64,000 nt of DNA from the NCBI RefSeq assembly GCF_000253255.1, contig NC_015580.1, forward strand, positions 2,369,001 through 2,433,000. The letters are read 5' to 3'. Position 1 is the stretch's first letter, and each line of letters opens with the position of its first letter. Position numbers and translations under genes: made by a program. The DNA comes from Novosphingobium sp. PP1Y. Its GTDB lineage: Bacteria; Pseudomonadota; Alphaproteobacteria; Sphingomonadales; Sphingomonadaceae. The notes beneath the pieces were generated by a model. The model was not told the origin of the DNA. It saw nothing but the letters and a program-made list of their open reading frames with translations, and made no database searches. Positions 1-8,157 of this stretch are shown piece after piece.

Positions 1-35
1 CGAATGATCCGCAACCTCGCAGCGGAGTAGCGCGG

Positions 36-1178
36 GTGAACATCCCCTTTTCTGTCGCGCGGCGAGTGCCCGGCGCGGACCCCGACGTCGCGATCGACGC
101 TCCGGTTCTCGATGCCATCGCGGGCGGCGCCTGGTTTGCCTTCAGCCTTTCGGGCGGCAAGGATTCCACCGCAAGCGCGCAGGCAGCGAACGCCTTGCTC
201 GACCTGTTCGGGCATCCCCGTTCGCGCCGGATCGCCATCCATGCCGATCTCGGCCGCGCCGAATGGCGTTCCACCCCCGCGACCGTCGCAGCGGTTGCGG
301 GTCGCCTCGGTCTGCCGCTCGTCGTCGTGCGCCGCGGCGCCGGCGATATGGTCGCGCGCTGGGAACAACGTTTCGCCCGTGGATGCCGCCGCTACGAAAA
401 TCTCGAACTCTATCACCTGATCGGCCCGTGGTCCTCGGCCAGCCTTCGGTTCTGCACCTCGGAACTCAAGGCCCAGGTCATTGGACCCGAGCTGACACGC
501 CGCTACCGGGGCGAGACGATTGTCTCGGTGATCGGCCTGCGCCGGGCCGAAAGCGCCGCGCGGCGTGGTACGCCGATCTCGCGTCTCGACACCCGCTTCG
601 CCAGGCCCGGAAATGCCTCGGGCACGCGTATGCTGAGCTGGTATCCGCTTGTCGACTGGTCGGAGCCGCAGGTCTTCGCCTGCCACGACCGGCACGGCTT
701 GCCGCTTCACGAAGCCTATCGCTGCCATGGATCCACCAGACTGTCCTGCGCCTTCTGTGTCCTCGCTTCGGGCGCCGACCTCGCCGCCGCGAGCCGCGCC
801 GCCGGCAATCTCGATCTTTACCGCCACCTGGTCGCGATGGAGGCGTCCTCCACCTTCTCGTTCCAGCCGGGACGGTGGCTGGCCGACGTGGCGCCGCATC
901 TGCTGGCTCCGTCACTGGCGCGCGACATAGCTCTCGCCAAGCGCGACGCCGTCGCGCGCCGCGAAATCGAAGCGGCGATGCCACCGGCCCTACGGTTCGT
1001 GAAAGGCTGGCCGCCGCGATTGCCGACAATCGAGGAAGCAGGACGGATTGCCCTGGCGCGGACCCAACTGCTGGAGCGCCAAGACCTTGCGAACCATTTC
1101 CGGGATGCCCGCGCCGTCAGGCAGCGCTTCGCCGAACTCCTCGACGCAAGGCACAGGTTGCGCGTCTCTTCGCCATGA
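36..1178 (+). CDS. PAPS-reductase / DndC-like ATP-pyrophosphatase family protein
   Basis: The protein has 380 residues and starts at a GTG preceded by a GGAG-like site. A PP-loop SGGKDS motif is at residues 39-44, the ATP-binding signature of the PAPS reductase/ATP sulfurylase-like superfamily. Further on are an RFCTSELK segment and a CAFC cysteine pair near residues 238-241, as in DndC- and IbrA-type relatives rather than assimilatory CysH. Family members activate a substrate with ATP for sulfur transfer or nucleotide chemistry; the substrate here cannot be read from sequence. The next gene, a GHKL ATPase, starts 65 bases downstream on the same strand, so the two probably form one unit. No other dnd genes (DndB, DndD, DndE) are visible. 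Role in DNA modification or defence is inference. Confidence 0.8.
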   Translation: MNIPFSVARRVPGADPDVAIDAPVLDAIAGGAWFAFSLSGGKDSTASAQAANALLDLFGHPRSRRIAIHADLGRAEWRSTPATVAAVAGRLGLPLVVVRRGAGDMVARWEQRFARGCRRYENLELYHLIGPWSSASLRFCTSELKAQVIGPELTRRYRGETIVSVIGLRRAESAARRGTPISRLDTRFARPGNASGTRMLSWYPLVDWSEPQVFACHDRHGLPLHEAYRCHGSTRLSCAFCVLASGADLAAASRAAGNLDLYRHLVAMEASSTFSFQPGRWLADVAPHLLAPSLARDIALAKRDAVARREIEAAMPPALRFVKGWPPRLPTIEEAGRIALARTQLLERQDLANHFRDARAVRQRFAELLDARHRLRVSSP

Positions 1179-1242
1179 GGGGGAGGGGGTAGGGCGGATA
1201 GGACGGTGCGGAATTGGTTGCACCGGTATTGCGGAGCGCGCC

Positions 1243-2934
1243 ATGTCCCTTCCTGCCACAATCCACACCTCGGTCGGTCAATCGCTGCTGGGCAAGATCA
1301 CCAGATTCTTCAACAACGGCGTGTCGGATGTCCTCGTCGAGGCGCTCCAGAATTCGCGCCGAGCCGGCGCCAGCCGCGTCGAGATCGATACCATCAATGT
1401 TGGCGGCCGCGCCATCCTCGTTATCCGCGACGACGGCATCGGTGTCGATGATCCGGCCAAGCTGGTGACGCTGGGCGACTCAGGCTGGGACGCGGCCATC
1501 GCCCACCGTGAAGACCCGGCGGGCATGGGCGTGTTCAGCCTAGCGGGGCGCCGCGTCGAGATACGCTCCCATGCGCGGGGCGCCGACCATGGTTGGCGGG
1601 TCGTCATTCCGCCCGAAGCCTGGGAGACAGGCGCCGCCCTGGCTGTCGAGCCCTGGGAGATCGACTTCGGCACGGAAATCCGTATCGACATGCCCGAGGC
1701 ATGGATCGCCGATCTCGCCAATGCTGCGGCCAATGCAGCCCGGCATTACCCGCTTCCGGTGCTGTTCAAGGGTGAGCAACTCAAGCGGACCGATTTTCTC
1801 GCCGGAGCCGTGCGTGTCGAGGGGTGGCACGGGTGCCGCATCGGCATCTTCCACGATCGCGGACACATTCCCTCCAGCTATCCGCGCATCAATTTTCACG
1901 GCCTCACGGTCTCCTGCCCCATGCCGAGCATCAGCGAGGTCGACGCCAGCGAAACCTGGCATGTGCGGGTGGACATCGCCGATGCCCCGGCGCTGCAGCT
2001 CGTTCTCCCGGCCCGCAAGGAAATGGTCCAGAACGCGGCGCTCGAGCACTTGGGCGAGGCCGCCGAGCGGGCGATCTTCCGCACGATCGCCCAAACCGGT
2101 CGGCATCGTCTGGCCCGTGCACAATGGCTGCGCGCCCGGGAACTTGCTGTCGACCTCCCCGAAGCCGAAGCTTGGCTGTTGGCCTGGTTTCCGCGCACCG
2201 CCGATGGCGAGGGCATGCCGGACGGCGAGCGCGTCGCCGCCGTACCGATGGTGCTGGTCCCCGACGCCGAGCCGCCAATCGAGCAATGCGCGGCCCGTGT
2301 CTTGCGATCGGGGGAGGCTCTGGGCGGTACGCTGGTTCGCGAGGTCTCCGAGTTCGAGGGATATGGCTGGTATGACGCCCTGCCGCGCATATCGGACCTG
2401 TCGTTCCGGTTCGAGACGGATAGGGGCACATTCCGCTACGAGGAAGGGCGTACGCTCCCCGACACAGTCCAATCGGGATACGTGGCGGCAATTGCACTCG
2501 ACGTCACGGTCAACCCGTCGCGAGACGGAACCGACGCCGCCGTATGCCATTCCATGCCTGCCGACGTCCTGATTGCGCCCGATGACGGTTGGTCGGCCGA
2601 CCTCGAAGAAACCGTGATCCTGCTGTCGCCCGGTTGCGCGATTGCACCCAACGACCTGGCCGATCTGCTGGAAGACACCTGCTTTTGCGCGCGGGATGAT
2701 GTCGATGACGACAGCTGGTCCACCCAGCAACGCAATTTCCAGATGCAGGCACGGCAGATCGCCAACGCCCTGCTCCTGGGTGAAGACGCGGCGATCCTCG
2801 AGCGTATCCGCGACATCGTTCACGACGAGATCGGTTGGCTCATTCCCGCCGGACGGCAGGTGTCGATGGTTGCTGGTGGTGGCCAGGTGGAACTTGCTTT
2901 CGCGAATGCAGCGACTGTGTCCGCATCGGGCTAG
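1243..2934 (+). CDS. GHKL (HSP90-like) ATPase domain protein
   Basis: The protein has 563 residues. The frame is open further upstream, but ATG 1243 is preferred because the protein pattern begins there and an upstream start would overlap the previous gene. The N-terminal 100 residues carry a GHKL fold: an N-box (EALQNSRRAG), a G1 motif (RDDGIGVDD) and a G2 motif (GMGVFSLAG). This is the ATP-binding set shared by HSP90, MutL, gyrase B and histidine kinases. No HisKA dimerisation domain or response regulator is seen, so it is not a standard sensor kinase. The remaining 450 residues have no domain I recognise. It follows the PAPS-reductase-like gene directly, and paired GHKL ATPases are common in prokaryotic defence loci; a partnership is inferred from spacing only. 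Confidence 0.75.
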   Translation: MSLPATIHTSVGQSLLGKITRFFNNGVSDVLVEALQNSRRAGASRVEIDTINVGGRAILVIRDDGIGVDDPAKLVTLGDSGWDAAIAHREDPAGMGVFSLAGRRVEIRSHARGADHGWRVVIPPEAWETGAALAVEPWEIDFGTEIRIDMPEAWIADLANAAANAARHYPLPVLFKGEQLKRTDFLAGAVRVEGWHGCRIGIFHDRGHIPSSYPRINFHGLTVSCPMPSISEVDASETWHVRVDIADAPALQLVLPARKEMVQNAALEHLGEAAERAIFRTIAQTGRHRLARAQWLRARELAVDLPEAEAWLLAWFPRTADGEGMPDGERVAAVPMVLVPDAEPPIEQCAARVLRSGEALGGTLVREVSEFEGYGWYDALPRISDLSFRFETDRGTFRYEEGRTLPDTVQSGYVAAIALDVTVNPSRDGTDAAVCHSMPADVLIAPDDGWSADLEETVILLSPGCAIAPNDLADLLEDTCFCARDDVDDDSWSTQQRNFQMQARQIANALLLGEDAAILERIRDIVHDEIGWLIPAGRQVSMVAGGGQVELAFANAATVSASG

Positions 2935-3020
2935 CTGGAACACCCACGGCCGTGGCTATCCGCTGACCACATCTTCGGTCTACGCGACGAATTCATTGCG
3001 CCGATGGGCGTGGACGAGCC

Positions 3021-3050
3021 TTGAAAATGTGCATATTATGTGCAAATACT
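3021..3050 (+). promoter_or_regulatory. Putative promoter and operator of the Xre/RES toxin-antitoxin operon
   Basis: TTGAAA at 3021-3026 and AATACT at 3045-3050 make a plausible sigma-70 pair with an 18-base spacer. The spacer contains an imperfect dyad, TGCATATTATGTGCA, at 3030-3044. A strong Shine-Dalgarno sequence (GGAGG) follows at 3061 before ATG 3071. Such dyads are usual binding sites for autorepressing Xre antitoxins. Function is inferred. Confidence 0.45.
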
Positions 3051-3070
3051 CTTGGTCAAAGGAGGTAACC

Positions 3071-3460
3071 ATGAACGCTGTATCGATGGAGCGGCGCACC
3101 ACTGCCATATCGGGGTTCGTCGAAAGCCTGCAAGAGCCGCGCACGCCCTATATCTCGCCCAAGCGGTTTTCCGCCGCATTGGGGGTACAGGTCGCGGGTC
3201 TCGCCAATCTGGCCGGAGTTCACCGCAATACCTTGCGCAACCCGGCTTCGGAACGTCTGCAGGACAAGCTTCGCGAGATGGTGAGGGTCATTTCCGCAGC
3301 CGCCACGCTGACCGGTGACGTGTCGAAGGCGATCTTCTGGTATCGCAACGAGCCGATCGCCGATTACGATCACAAGACCGCCGCCGAACTTGTCGCTGAG
3401 GGCCATTCCGACGCGGTGATGGCGCATCTGCGCGATCTTGAGAACGGCGCCAGCGGGTGA
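3071..3460 (+). CDS. Xre/MbcA/ParS-type antitoxin (DUF2384 family)
   Basis: The protein has 129 residues and starts at ATG 3071 behind GGAGG. An N-terminal helix-turn-helix-like part (RFSAALGVQVAGLANLAGVH, continuing into RNTLRNP) is followed by a C-terminal toxin-binding part ending ...FWYRNEPIADYDHKTAAELVAEG. The phrase W-x-x-NEP-x-x-x-x-x-x-KTAxEL-x-x-EG is the hallmark of the DUF2384 antitoxins that pair with RES toxins. The stop codon overlaps the toxin start as GTGA at 3457-3460, indicating translational coupling. It should neutralise the RES protein and repress its own operon. Confidence 0.88.
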   Translation: MNAVSMERRTTAISGFVESLQEPRTPYISPKRFSAALGVQVAGLANLAGVHRNTLRNPASERLQDKLREMVRVISAAATLTGDVSKAIFWYRNEPIADYDHKTAAELVAEGHSDAVMAHLRDLENGASG

Positions 3461-3984
3461 AGATCGCCACGCTTGGTCCCGATGACGTCTTCTACCGCTA
3501 CCTCACCCCCAAATGGGCCTACGTGCCTTTGAGCGGTGCGGGCGCGGCGGCCGAAGGCGGTCGTTTCAATCGCATCGGCGTCGAAGCGCTTTATCTCGCC
3601 CGAGCCCCGCAAACCGCTTTGGAAGAGTACCGGCAGGATTCATCGCTCGTCCCGCCGGCGATGTTGGCGAGCTATATCCTTTCGGTCGACGGCGTCGTTG
3701 ATCTGTCGGGCGGCTATGACCCCGCTCATTGGGCGGACGGATGGGCGGAGTGGGACTGCTCCTGGCGGCGGATGCTCCGGATCGACAAGGTGACGCCGCC
3801 CTCCTGGATATTGGCGGATCAGGTCATTTCCGCCGGCCACAAGGGCATTCTCTTTCCCTCGATCCGGCATCCGGGTGGGACCAATCTCGTGATCTTCAAT
3901 TCCAATCTGACAGCTGACGATCGGCTGGGGGTTCACGATCCCGACGGACGCCTGCCCAAGGATCAGTCTTCCTGGCCAAACTGA
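3457..3984 (+). CDS. RES-domain toxin
   Basis: The protein has 175 residues with a GTG start inside the antitoxin stop (GTGA). It carries the RES-family core: GGRFNRIGVEALYLA near residues 34-48, then a TALEEY segment, with the Arg and Glu for which the family is named and a later LFPS segment. RES toxins such as MbcT degrade NAD+ by NAD phosphorylase or glycohydrolase activity and arrest growth. Length is typical. Paired with the upstream DUF2384 antitoxin, it is a type II addiction module that would favour maintenance of the mobile element. Confidence 0.88.
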   Translation: MKIATLGPDDVFYRYLTPKWAYVPLSGAGAAAEGGRFNRIGVEALYLARAPQTALEEYRQDSSLVPPAMLASYILSVDGVVDLSGGYDPAHWADGWAEWDCSWRRMLRIDKVTPPSWILADQVISAGHKGILFPSIRHPGGTNLVIFNSNLTADDRLGVHDPDGRLPKDQSSWPN

Positions 3985-4036
3985 TCGCTCGCGAGCCGAT
4001 CGTCGCCCTGCTCGCCATCCTATCTGGAGATGCAAC

Positions 4037-4243
4037 ATGCCCTACGCGGAGCTTGAGCCATTGCTGTCCCCACGACGCCAGCGGCTCGCGTCGTTCGAGC
4101 ACGCATACGCAGTCGCGCTAAGAAAGCGTGGGCAAAGCGGCAGGAGCCAATTCATCGTGAGAACAGGCAATCCGGTTCAGCCGTTCCGTACGACCAGCCG
4201 AGCACCCCAACGGGACGAGCAAATCCTGGCGCTGGTCGCCTGA
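4037..4243 (+). CDS. Small hypothetical protein
   Basis: A 68-residue open frame begins at ATG 4037 with a GGAG site about ten bases upstream, just after the RES gene. The protein is basic (many Arg/Gln) with no motif I recognise, no signal peptide and no membrane segment. It could be a real small gene or a chance frame; only the ribosome binding site and compact spacing support it. Confidence 0.35.
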   Translation: MPYAELEPLLSPRRQRLASFEHAYAVALRKRGQSGRSQFIVRTGNPVQPFRTTSRAPQRDEQILALVA

Positions 4244-4409
4244 TATCCTGCGTACAATCGGGAGATGCGCTGCCCACATGCTGCTGGCCGGAATAGACTG
4301 CCAAGACCATGTGTAGTCGCCAACAGCGTGGGGCCGGGATCGTCACCATCCGATGGACCACTCAGCCAACCTGTTGCGAAATGTCCTTCCCGTGAGGAAA
4401 ACCCGTTCA

Positions 4410-5789
4410 ATGTCCAAGACCAAAGCCACCTACGATATTGCCGGTCTCATCAAATATGCCGACCGCTCACCCTGGGCCGAAGCAATGGACGAGACCTTGT
4501 CCGCTCATCTTGGCCCAGTCCTGGAAGATGCCGGGCTCGATCCCGAGGCGCTTTTCGACCGGATCGGGTCGCATTGGGAAGGAAACCTCTGGGGCTGCGC
4601 CTTCGAGGATCTGCTGACACAAGAGATCGGACCCGACGGGCTCAACCTGGTCGAGGACTACCTCAAGCGCCGGGGCTGGAACGAGAAGGCACCCAGCAAG
4701 GCTTATATGCGGGCGCTGCGCCATTCGGTGATGTCGCTCTACGAAGTGAGCGAGGTCGTCCCGGGCCAGTCGATGAAGCTGCGCGACCTGCTGCGAGATG
4801 CCGAACCCGTCACCGTGCATGAGCGGAGCGCGACACAGACGCTGGTCAACTGGGACCGCATCGCCGCACGGGTCGTCGAAGTGCGCGCAACCCATGGTAT
4901 TTCGGGCGCACTGCTGTCGTTCGGACCGGAAGCCAGCGCCGAACTGATCGCGGCCTTTGCGCGGCTTTCCGCATCTCCCGATCCGGACGCCGGCTTCGAC
5001 GTGACCGATCGCGACCAGTTGCTGCGCCACACTGCCCCGCTGTTCACCGCCATGTGGCTGCGGGACTGTCTTGGTGCCTCGGCCAGATCCGGCTTGCCCG
5101 AACTGGTCAATGCCGATGGAGAGGACGTGGTGTTTCACCGCATCGTCTTTCCCATCGCCAAGGGGGCGACCCAAAGGGACATCGCGCAAAGGCTGGATGC
5201 GATCGCCGATCTCGAAACCGCCGGTCCCAAATTCTGGAACTGGCTCTTACGTGCTGGTGGGAACAGGCGAACGCGCGCCGTTCCGACCGGCAGCCAGCGC
5301 ATTACCAGCACCATGGACGATGGCACGCCGGTGTTCGGCACGATCGCGCTGGAAGGCCGGCGTGTGGCCATCGAGGTCAACAGCGCCGAACGGGCCGAGA
5401 GCGCCAGGATGCAGTTGTCGCATTGGCTGGATGCCCTGGTGGGTACTCCGCTGACCGAAATCCGCACACTGGAGCAGATGCTGAACGACGACGCTCACCA
5501 TGGCCCGCATCAGGAAGAGCCGGAACTCGACCCGCAGGACATGGAGCGTATCGTCCACGCCATGCTCGACCGCGAATATGCCAGCGCGCTGGATGAGCCG
5601 GTTCCCATGCTGGGCGGCAAGACCCCGCGCGCGCTTGCCCGCACCAAGGCTGGCCGCACGAAAGTCGCTGAATGGCTTAAATATCTGGAGCATGGCACAG
5701 CGAGGACGCAGGGCTCATGCGATCCCATGGCCAGCTACGACTTCTCATGGATGTGGGCGGAACTGGGTATTGCGGACCTGCGGAAATGA
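4410..5789 (+). CDS. Hypothetical protein with SEC-C/YecA-associated sequence style
   Basis: The protein has 459 residues; ATG 4410 (MSKTKATYDIAG...) is chosen over ATG 4353 because the latter adds an ill-fitting leader. No catalytic motif is recognised. Two stretches resemble those in SEC-C/YecA-associated proteins: a VVPGQSMKLRDLL segment near residue 115, and a C-terminal MLGGKTPRALARTKAGR segment followed by a leucine-rich helix. These are memory-based resemblances, not tested. The protein is soluble, acidic at the N-terminus and rich in Ala/Leu helices. It sits between a toxin-antitoxin module and another unknown gene on the same strand. Confidence 0.7.
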   Translation: MSKTKATYDIAGLIKYADRSPWAEAMDETLSAHLGPVLEDAGLDPEALFDRIGSHWEGNLWGCAFEDLLTQEIGPDGLNLVEDYLKRRGWNEKAPSKAYMRALRHSVMSLYEVSEVVPGQSMKLRDLLRDAEPVTVHERSATQTLVNWDRIAARVVEVRATHGISGALLSFGPEASAELIAAFARLSASPDPDAGFDVTDRDQLLRHTAPLFTAMWLRDCLGASARSGLPELVNADGEDVVFHRIVFPIAKGATQRDIAQRLDAIADLETAGPKFWNWLLRAGGNRRTRAVPTGSQRITSTMDDGTPVFGTIALEGRRVAIEVNSAERAESARMQLSHWLDALVGTPLTEIRTLEQMLNDDAHHGPHQEEPELDPQDMERIVHAMLDREYASALDEPVPMLGGKTPRALARTKAGRTKVAEWLKYLEHGTARTQGSCDPMASYDFSWMWAELGIADLRK

Positions 5790-5905
5790 AGTCGGTTGGG
5801 AGTCCCGCAACCGCATGATCCCGGTCTTCGCCCGTTATGTGAACGGGCAGGATTGGCCTGAATTCAGCTTGACCGGCATGGCCGGCCAGCTCGAAGCAGT
5901 AAACA

Positions 5906-6406
5906 ATGCGCCTTCTCGACGACCTTGCCGCCCGGCGGGCATTGTACGGCCGCCCGCTTGCGACCATGCCCGACGTGCTTCTCATCGACATTCCGCCCGT
6001 CTACGCGTCACCGAGCCTCCCTCTGGGGCGCTATTACCCCGTGATCCTCGAGACCGACGCTGAATATGCGGAAATAACGGCCTTCCTCGCAATGGAACGA
6101 TCGCGCCTAGTCGTGCCCGACCTGTTCGATCATCGTCTTTCCGCGCTTCGAGCCGATGACATCGTCGTCGCTCGTTACCCGCCGCCCCGTCCGGAATGGC
6201 CCTGGCTGATGCTTTGTCGCTGGCCTGCGGACTATGCGATAATGGTCCCGGCACAGGACGAACATTTCGCCCGCGGTGCCTACACCAGCGAGGCCTTCGA
6301 GACACTCGATGATCTCGTCCAGGCCGAAGCCCGACTGGTCGAGACGCTGGGCTCGCACCGGCCGGTGCATCTGGCCGTTCTGCCCGAGACGTTGGGAACT
6401 GCCTGA
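5906..6406 (+). CDS. Hypothetical protein
   Basis: The protein has 166 residues starting at ATG 5906, with a stop (TAA 5900-5902) immediately upstream in frame. It contains acidic and aromatic stretches (RYPPPRPEWPWLMLCRWP near the middle) and no domain I recognise; there are no membrane segments. The preceding 90 bases encode a protein-like peptide in another frame (from ATG 5815: MIPVFARYVNGQDWPEF...), so the gene may have lost an N-terminal part through a frameshift. It lies 116 bases after the previous unknown gene on the same strand. Confidence 0.6.
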   Translation: MRLLDDLAARRALYGRPLATMPDVLLIDIPPVYASPSLPLGRYYPVILETDAEYAEITAFLAMERSRLVVPDLFDHRLSALRADDIVVARYPPPRPEWPWLMLCRWPADYAIMVPAQDEHFARGAYTSEAFETLDDLVQAEARLVETLGSHRPVHLAVLPETLGTA

Positions 6407-6490
6407 GCGGAGCGTTGCCGGGCTGGAGCCAATATGCACTGGCCTGCGAAGACCCGATTTCTCCCGGTCCATCCTGCAGTTGCCTGAGCC

Positions 6491-6525
6491 CCAAAAAACC
6501 AAAGGCAGCCCTTTCGGACTGCCTT
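6491..6525 (-). terminator. Rho-independent terminator, minus strand
   Basis: The arms AAGGCAG (6502-6508) and CTGCCTT (6519-6525) form a 7-bp stem with a 10-base loop. On the minus strand the stem is followed by a T-rich tract (complement of 6491-6501). It would end transcription of the winged-helix/MazF operon. Confidence 0.6.
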
Positions 6526-6618
6526 GGCATTTAGTTCCCTTGCGGGAAACGGACACTCCTGAGGGAGGCCGCCTGTGCTCCCCATATAGGTGTCAGGGTA
6601 TGAACATGCAATTAAAAA

Positions 6619-7029
6619 CTACGGGGCGGGAGGCGCTGCGGGCACCGGGAGCCATGCTAGCACAAGCCGCATCATGTCGTCGAACTCGACCTGAGGCATC
6701 CTGACGATACCGCCCTTGTCGGGAAGGAGTCTGCTGACGGCAACGCTGGTGATCTTGTCGCAGATCGCCCATGCCGCCCGGCCGTCGATCGTGGTCTGCA
6801 AGGGAAACGCCCAGTTGTTTCCCGGCTGGGCCTGCGTCGAACAAGGGACGGCGGTGACCGCCCCGTGCAGTGTGTTGCGGTAAGACAGGATGATCACTGG
6901 TCGACGCTTCCAGAATTCCGGCAGCTGGGCGTCCTGCGGAAAATCGCACCAGAGCAGTTGCCTGATCTTCGGCGCGCCGACCAGGCGCGGCGCGACCTTG
7001 GGCGGCGGCGCTTGTTCATGGGCAGACAT
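6619..7029 (-). CDS. PemK/MazF-family toxin-like protein
   Basis: The protein has 136 residues. It shows the PemK/MazF pattern: a WKRRPVIILSY strand, then GAVTAVPCST, a GNNWAFPL segment, and the late AICDKITSVAVSRL motif that precedes the terminal helix. MazF-family proteins are usually sequence-specific endoribonucleases. An N-terminal extension of about 20 residues precedes the core (PKIRQLLWCDFP). The gene starts ten bases after the stop of the winged-helix gene, so they are one operon. The usual small acidic MazE/PemI antitoxin is not visible, so the upstream DNA-binding protein may have that role, or the protein may have another function. Confidence 0.75.
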   Translation of the reverse strand: MSAHEQAPPPKVAPRLVGAPKIRQLLWCDFPQDAQLPEFWKRRPVIILSYRNTLHGAVTAVPCSTQAQPGNNWAFPLQTTIDGRAAWAICDKITSVAVSRLLPDKGGIVRMPQVEFDDMMRLVLAWLPVPAAPPAP

Positions 7030-7039
7030 GACTTCGGTT

Positions 7040-7522
7040 CTACTCCTCGCCCTTCACCAGGCGTAGCTTGGGTGCGCCGCGGCGGTTCTGTCGCCGCTTT
7101 GCCATTTCGGCCTTGTCTTTCATCTCGGCCAACTTCTCTTCTGCGAACGGCCTGGCGGCCTTGATCAGGCCGTCGAGGTGATAGACGTTCGTCTTGCTGC
7201 CCGTCTCCGTGCGCCGCTCTTCACGGCGGATGTAGCCAGCGCCTTCCAGCGCCGCGACATGCTTCTGGATCGTGCGGGGGTGCACGTCCATGGCTTTTGC
7301 CATCGTGCTCTTGGAAGGAAACGGCTTGCCTTCCGGCGTCCACCACTTGCTCGCCAGGTAGAGCACGATGTTGAGGTCGAGCGGGGAGAGGCCAAGCTGC
7401 TTCTGGTTTTCGATGATAACGCTGGGCAACGCGGTCCAGCCGGCATCCATGAGCGGCTTGGACCACTTCTTTTCATTGGTGCGCAGGTCGGCGTTGGCCG
7501 CCGGTTGCTTTTTGATCGCCAT
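7040..7522 (-). CDS. Winged helix-turn-helix DNA-binding protein
   Basis: The protein has 160 residues. Its centre is a winged HTH (PSKSTMAKAMDVHPRTIQKH followed by VAALEGAGYIRRE), the HTH_36/plasmid replication-initiator style of fold. Basic tails lie on both sides, the C-terminal one being rich in Lys/Arg/Glu and probably helical. Such proteins bind DNA as plasmid copy or partition regulators or as autorepressors. It lies immediately upstream of the MazF-like gene on the minus strand. The untranslated region ahead of it holds a repeated CCAGTATCC motif that may be its target. Whether it is an antitoxin or a regulator is open. Confidence 0.75.
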   Translation of the reverse strand: MAIKKQPAANADLRTNEKKWSKPLMDAGWTALPSVIIENQKQLGLSPLDLNIVLYLASKWWTPEGKPFPSKSTMAKAMDVHPRTIQKHVAALEGAGYIRREERRTETGSKTNVYHLDGLIKAARPFAEEKLAEMKDKAEMAKRRQNRRGAPKLRLVKGEE

Positions 7523-7692
7523 CGGAATAGTCCTTTCTTGATCCCGATATGTGCTTGCTACGCGGGCGAATCAAGTTTGAGGGGGAGGCTCTAGGGGCGC
7601 GGGTGGGCGGCGCTGATGCCTTCCGCTCCCGAGGTTCTGGAGGCCGGGGCCGGGTAGCCTTCAGCGCCCTACAAAGTAGGATGCGCTGTTAA

Positions 7693-7739
7693 CCAGTATC
7701 CGCTCAACCGCATAATCCGCTACGGATAACCCAGTATCC
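7693..7739. repeat. Direct repeat pair CCAGTATCC with internal dyad
   Basis: CCAGTATCC occurs at 7693-7701 and 7731-7739, 38 bases apart start to start (almost four helical turns). TATCCG (7697-7702) and CGGATA (7723-7728) form an inverted pair between them. This lies in the gap upstream of the winged-helix gene and could be an operator or replication-control site. The rest of 7523-7941 shows no gene. Confidence 0.35.
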
Positions 7740-7941
7740 CGAACGGGGAGGCGCTGATGCCTCCCGGTCGGGCCATTTTCTGCGAGTATGCCGCTTGCGT
7801 CGCCGGGTGACGGCCACGGGAATAGGCTTGCCTGCCACGCCGTGCCAAACGACAGAGCATCATGGTCATTCAACGAGTCGATTCCCGTTCCGGCGCCGCT
7901 GCCACGCATTGGCAGGTCATGCCTTGTTACCGGCACCTGTG

Positions 7942-8157
7942 ATGGCAAGCCGCAGCAACAATGCCTATCGCCGTATGACGGGGCGGTTTCGTCTGAATGG
8001 CCGTAGCGCCATGCTCGAGACGGCCGAGGAGAAGCTGTTCTACCTCACGGCGTCCGACGATCTCTCGAATTTCGATGGCCAAGACGTTGTCGTCGAAGGC
8101 GAACTGTCTGGGGCTGATCGTTTGTCGCTGACCTGGATCGGTCTCGCCAGCGCCTGA
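7942..8157 (+). CDS. Small hypothetical protein (DUF5818-like)
   Basis: The protein has 71 residues from ATG 7942; ATG 7975 (MTGRFRLNGRSAML...) is an alternative. The sequence reads like one small beta-barrel: GRFRLNGRSAMLETAEEKLFYL, ..., DVVVEGELSGADRLSLTWIG. This is the pattern I associate with DUF5818 proteins of sphingomonads, which is memory-based. The upstream open frame to 7795 is Arg/His-rich and unlikely to be translated. It is a single gene on the plus strand with no obvious partner. Confidence 0.5.
   Translation: MASRSNNAYRRMTGRFRLNGRSAMLETAEEKLFYLTASDDLSNFDGQDVVVEGELSGADRLSLTWIGLASA

Noticed and set aside
1540..2943. 467-codon minus-strand open frame opposite the GHKL ATPase
   Set aside because: It mirrors the plus gene, which has clear GHKL motifs; the minus reading is low-complexity and has no family pattern.
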